Below are positions 33,958-34,092 of a stretch of 34,092 nt of DNA, one piece after another. The notes below the pieces were generated by a model. That model ran no database searches. It was not told where the DNA came from and saw nothing but the letters and a program-made list of their open reading frames with translations. Origin of the DNA: Bdellovibrionia bacterium (GTDB lineage: Bacteria; Bdellovibrionota; Bdellovibrionia; Bdellovibrionales; JAUICD01). Position 1 is the first letter of the stretch, and every line of letters starts with the position of its first letter. Position numbers and translations under genes: made by a program. The DNA is taken from contig JAUICD010000034.1 in the NCBI GenBank assembly GCA_030427965.1, forward strand, positions 1 through 34,092, written 5' to 3'.

Positions 33958-34092
33958 TTATTTATTTGTCGAAGGATTATCCGTATTTGGAGTTTCTTGA
34001 GCTGGGGAGTCCACAGGTGCTGTTTGTTGTGGGACACCAGTTTGATCAAGTACACTACCAGAGTCATTGCTCGACATACGAACAAGAAGGAT
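33958..34092 (-). CDS. C-terminal end of an unknown protein (runs off the window)
   Basis: The minus-strand frame from the window edge is open for 44 codons and stops at 33958-33960. The residues are low in complexity: Gln, Pro, Thr, Asn and Asp rich, ending in NPSTNK, like a flexible tail of an envelope protein. Nothing of the main domain is visible. It lies 23 bp upstream of the FecR/AgmX gene, so the two are probably co-transcribed. Confidence 0.55.
   Translation of the reverse strand: MLLVRMSSNDSGSVLDQTGVPQQTAPVDSPAQETPNTDNPSTNK

Overview
The window is a gene-dense, AT-leaning bacterial chromosome segment (GC judged by eye at about 40 percent, not computed). It encodes both housekeeping genes and many exported or lipid-anchored proteins. 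Typical outer-membrane-bacterium features are present: lipoproteins with lipoboxes, a small predicted beta-barrel, an AgmX/PglI-type envelope protein, a yajC-secD-secF cluster, an exported patatin-like protein and a Gld-type ABC system. This mix is what I would expect of a Bdellovibrionota (Bdellovibrio/Bacteriovorax-like) or related former deltaproteobacterium. That placement is an inference from gene content, not a computed phylogeny. No tRNA, rRNA, CRISPR array, IS element or prophage was recognised.

Layout. 1-3.9 kb: the start of a MATE exporter (minus), an alpha/beta hydrolase, an exported patatin-like protein with an altered active site, a stand-alone FliG C-terminal-like domain, and a convergent GAF/free-methionine-sulfoxide-reductase-like gene. 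3.9-8.6 kb: a DCC-lipase maturation factor fusion, queA, a probable cell-wall hydrolase and tgt. 8.8-13.4 kb: yajC, secD, secF and recJ. 13.5-15.3 kb: a lysine-rich histone-H1-like protein, queC and a DUF366 protein, each overlapping the next by 4 bp. Together with queA and tgt this gives three queuosine-pathway genes in 9 kb. 15.4-21.1 kb: envelope genes, namely a small barrel, an exported protein with a phosphohistidine-type swivel and a pyruvate-phosphate-dikinase-type ATP-grasp domain, two lipoproteins, and a small helical protein sharing a two-way terminator. 21.3-22.5 kb: a short NFACT (RqcH-family) protein.

22.5-28.9 kb: a tightly overlapping six-gene unit behind a good sigma-70-type promoter. 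It encodes an ABC ATPase (GldA-like), an ABC-2 permease (GldF-like), a GldG-like auxiliary protein, a DUF4340 protein, a GHMP-family sugar kinase and a probable DUF429-type RNase-H-fold protein with a four-cysteine cluster. 29-34 kb: an exported unknown, a long 24-bp inverted repeat, a radical SAM protein of the spore-photoproduct-lyase family with an overlapping unknown partner gene, a divergent HAD-type phosphatase, and the end of a minus-strand operon carrying a FecR-like/AgmX C-terminal protein.

How they work together: the queuosine genes modify tRNA wobble G34, and SecDF-YajC drives late steps of export for the many signal-peptide proteins here. The Gld/DUF4340 unit is probably an envelope export or motility-associated ABC machine. 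The most unusual items are the exported swivel/ATP-grasp protein, the Cys-for-Ser patatin, the FliG C-domain without the usual torque acidic residues, the DCC-LMF1 fusion, and the SPL-like enzyme lacking the expected H-donor cysteine.
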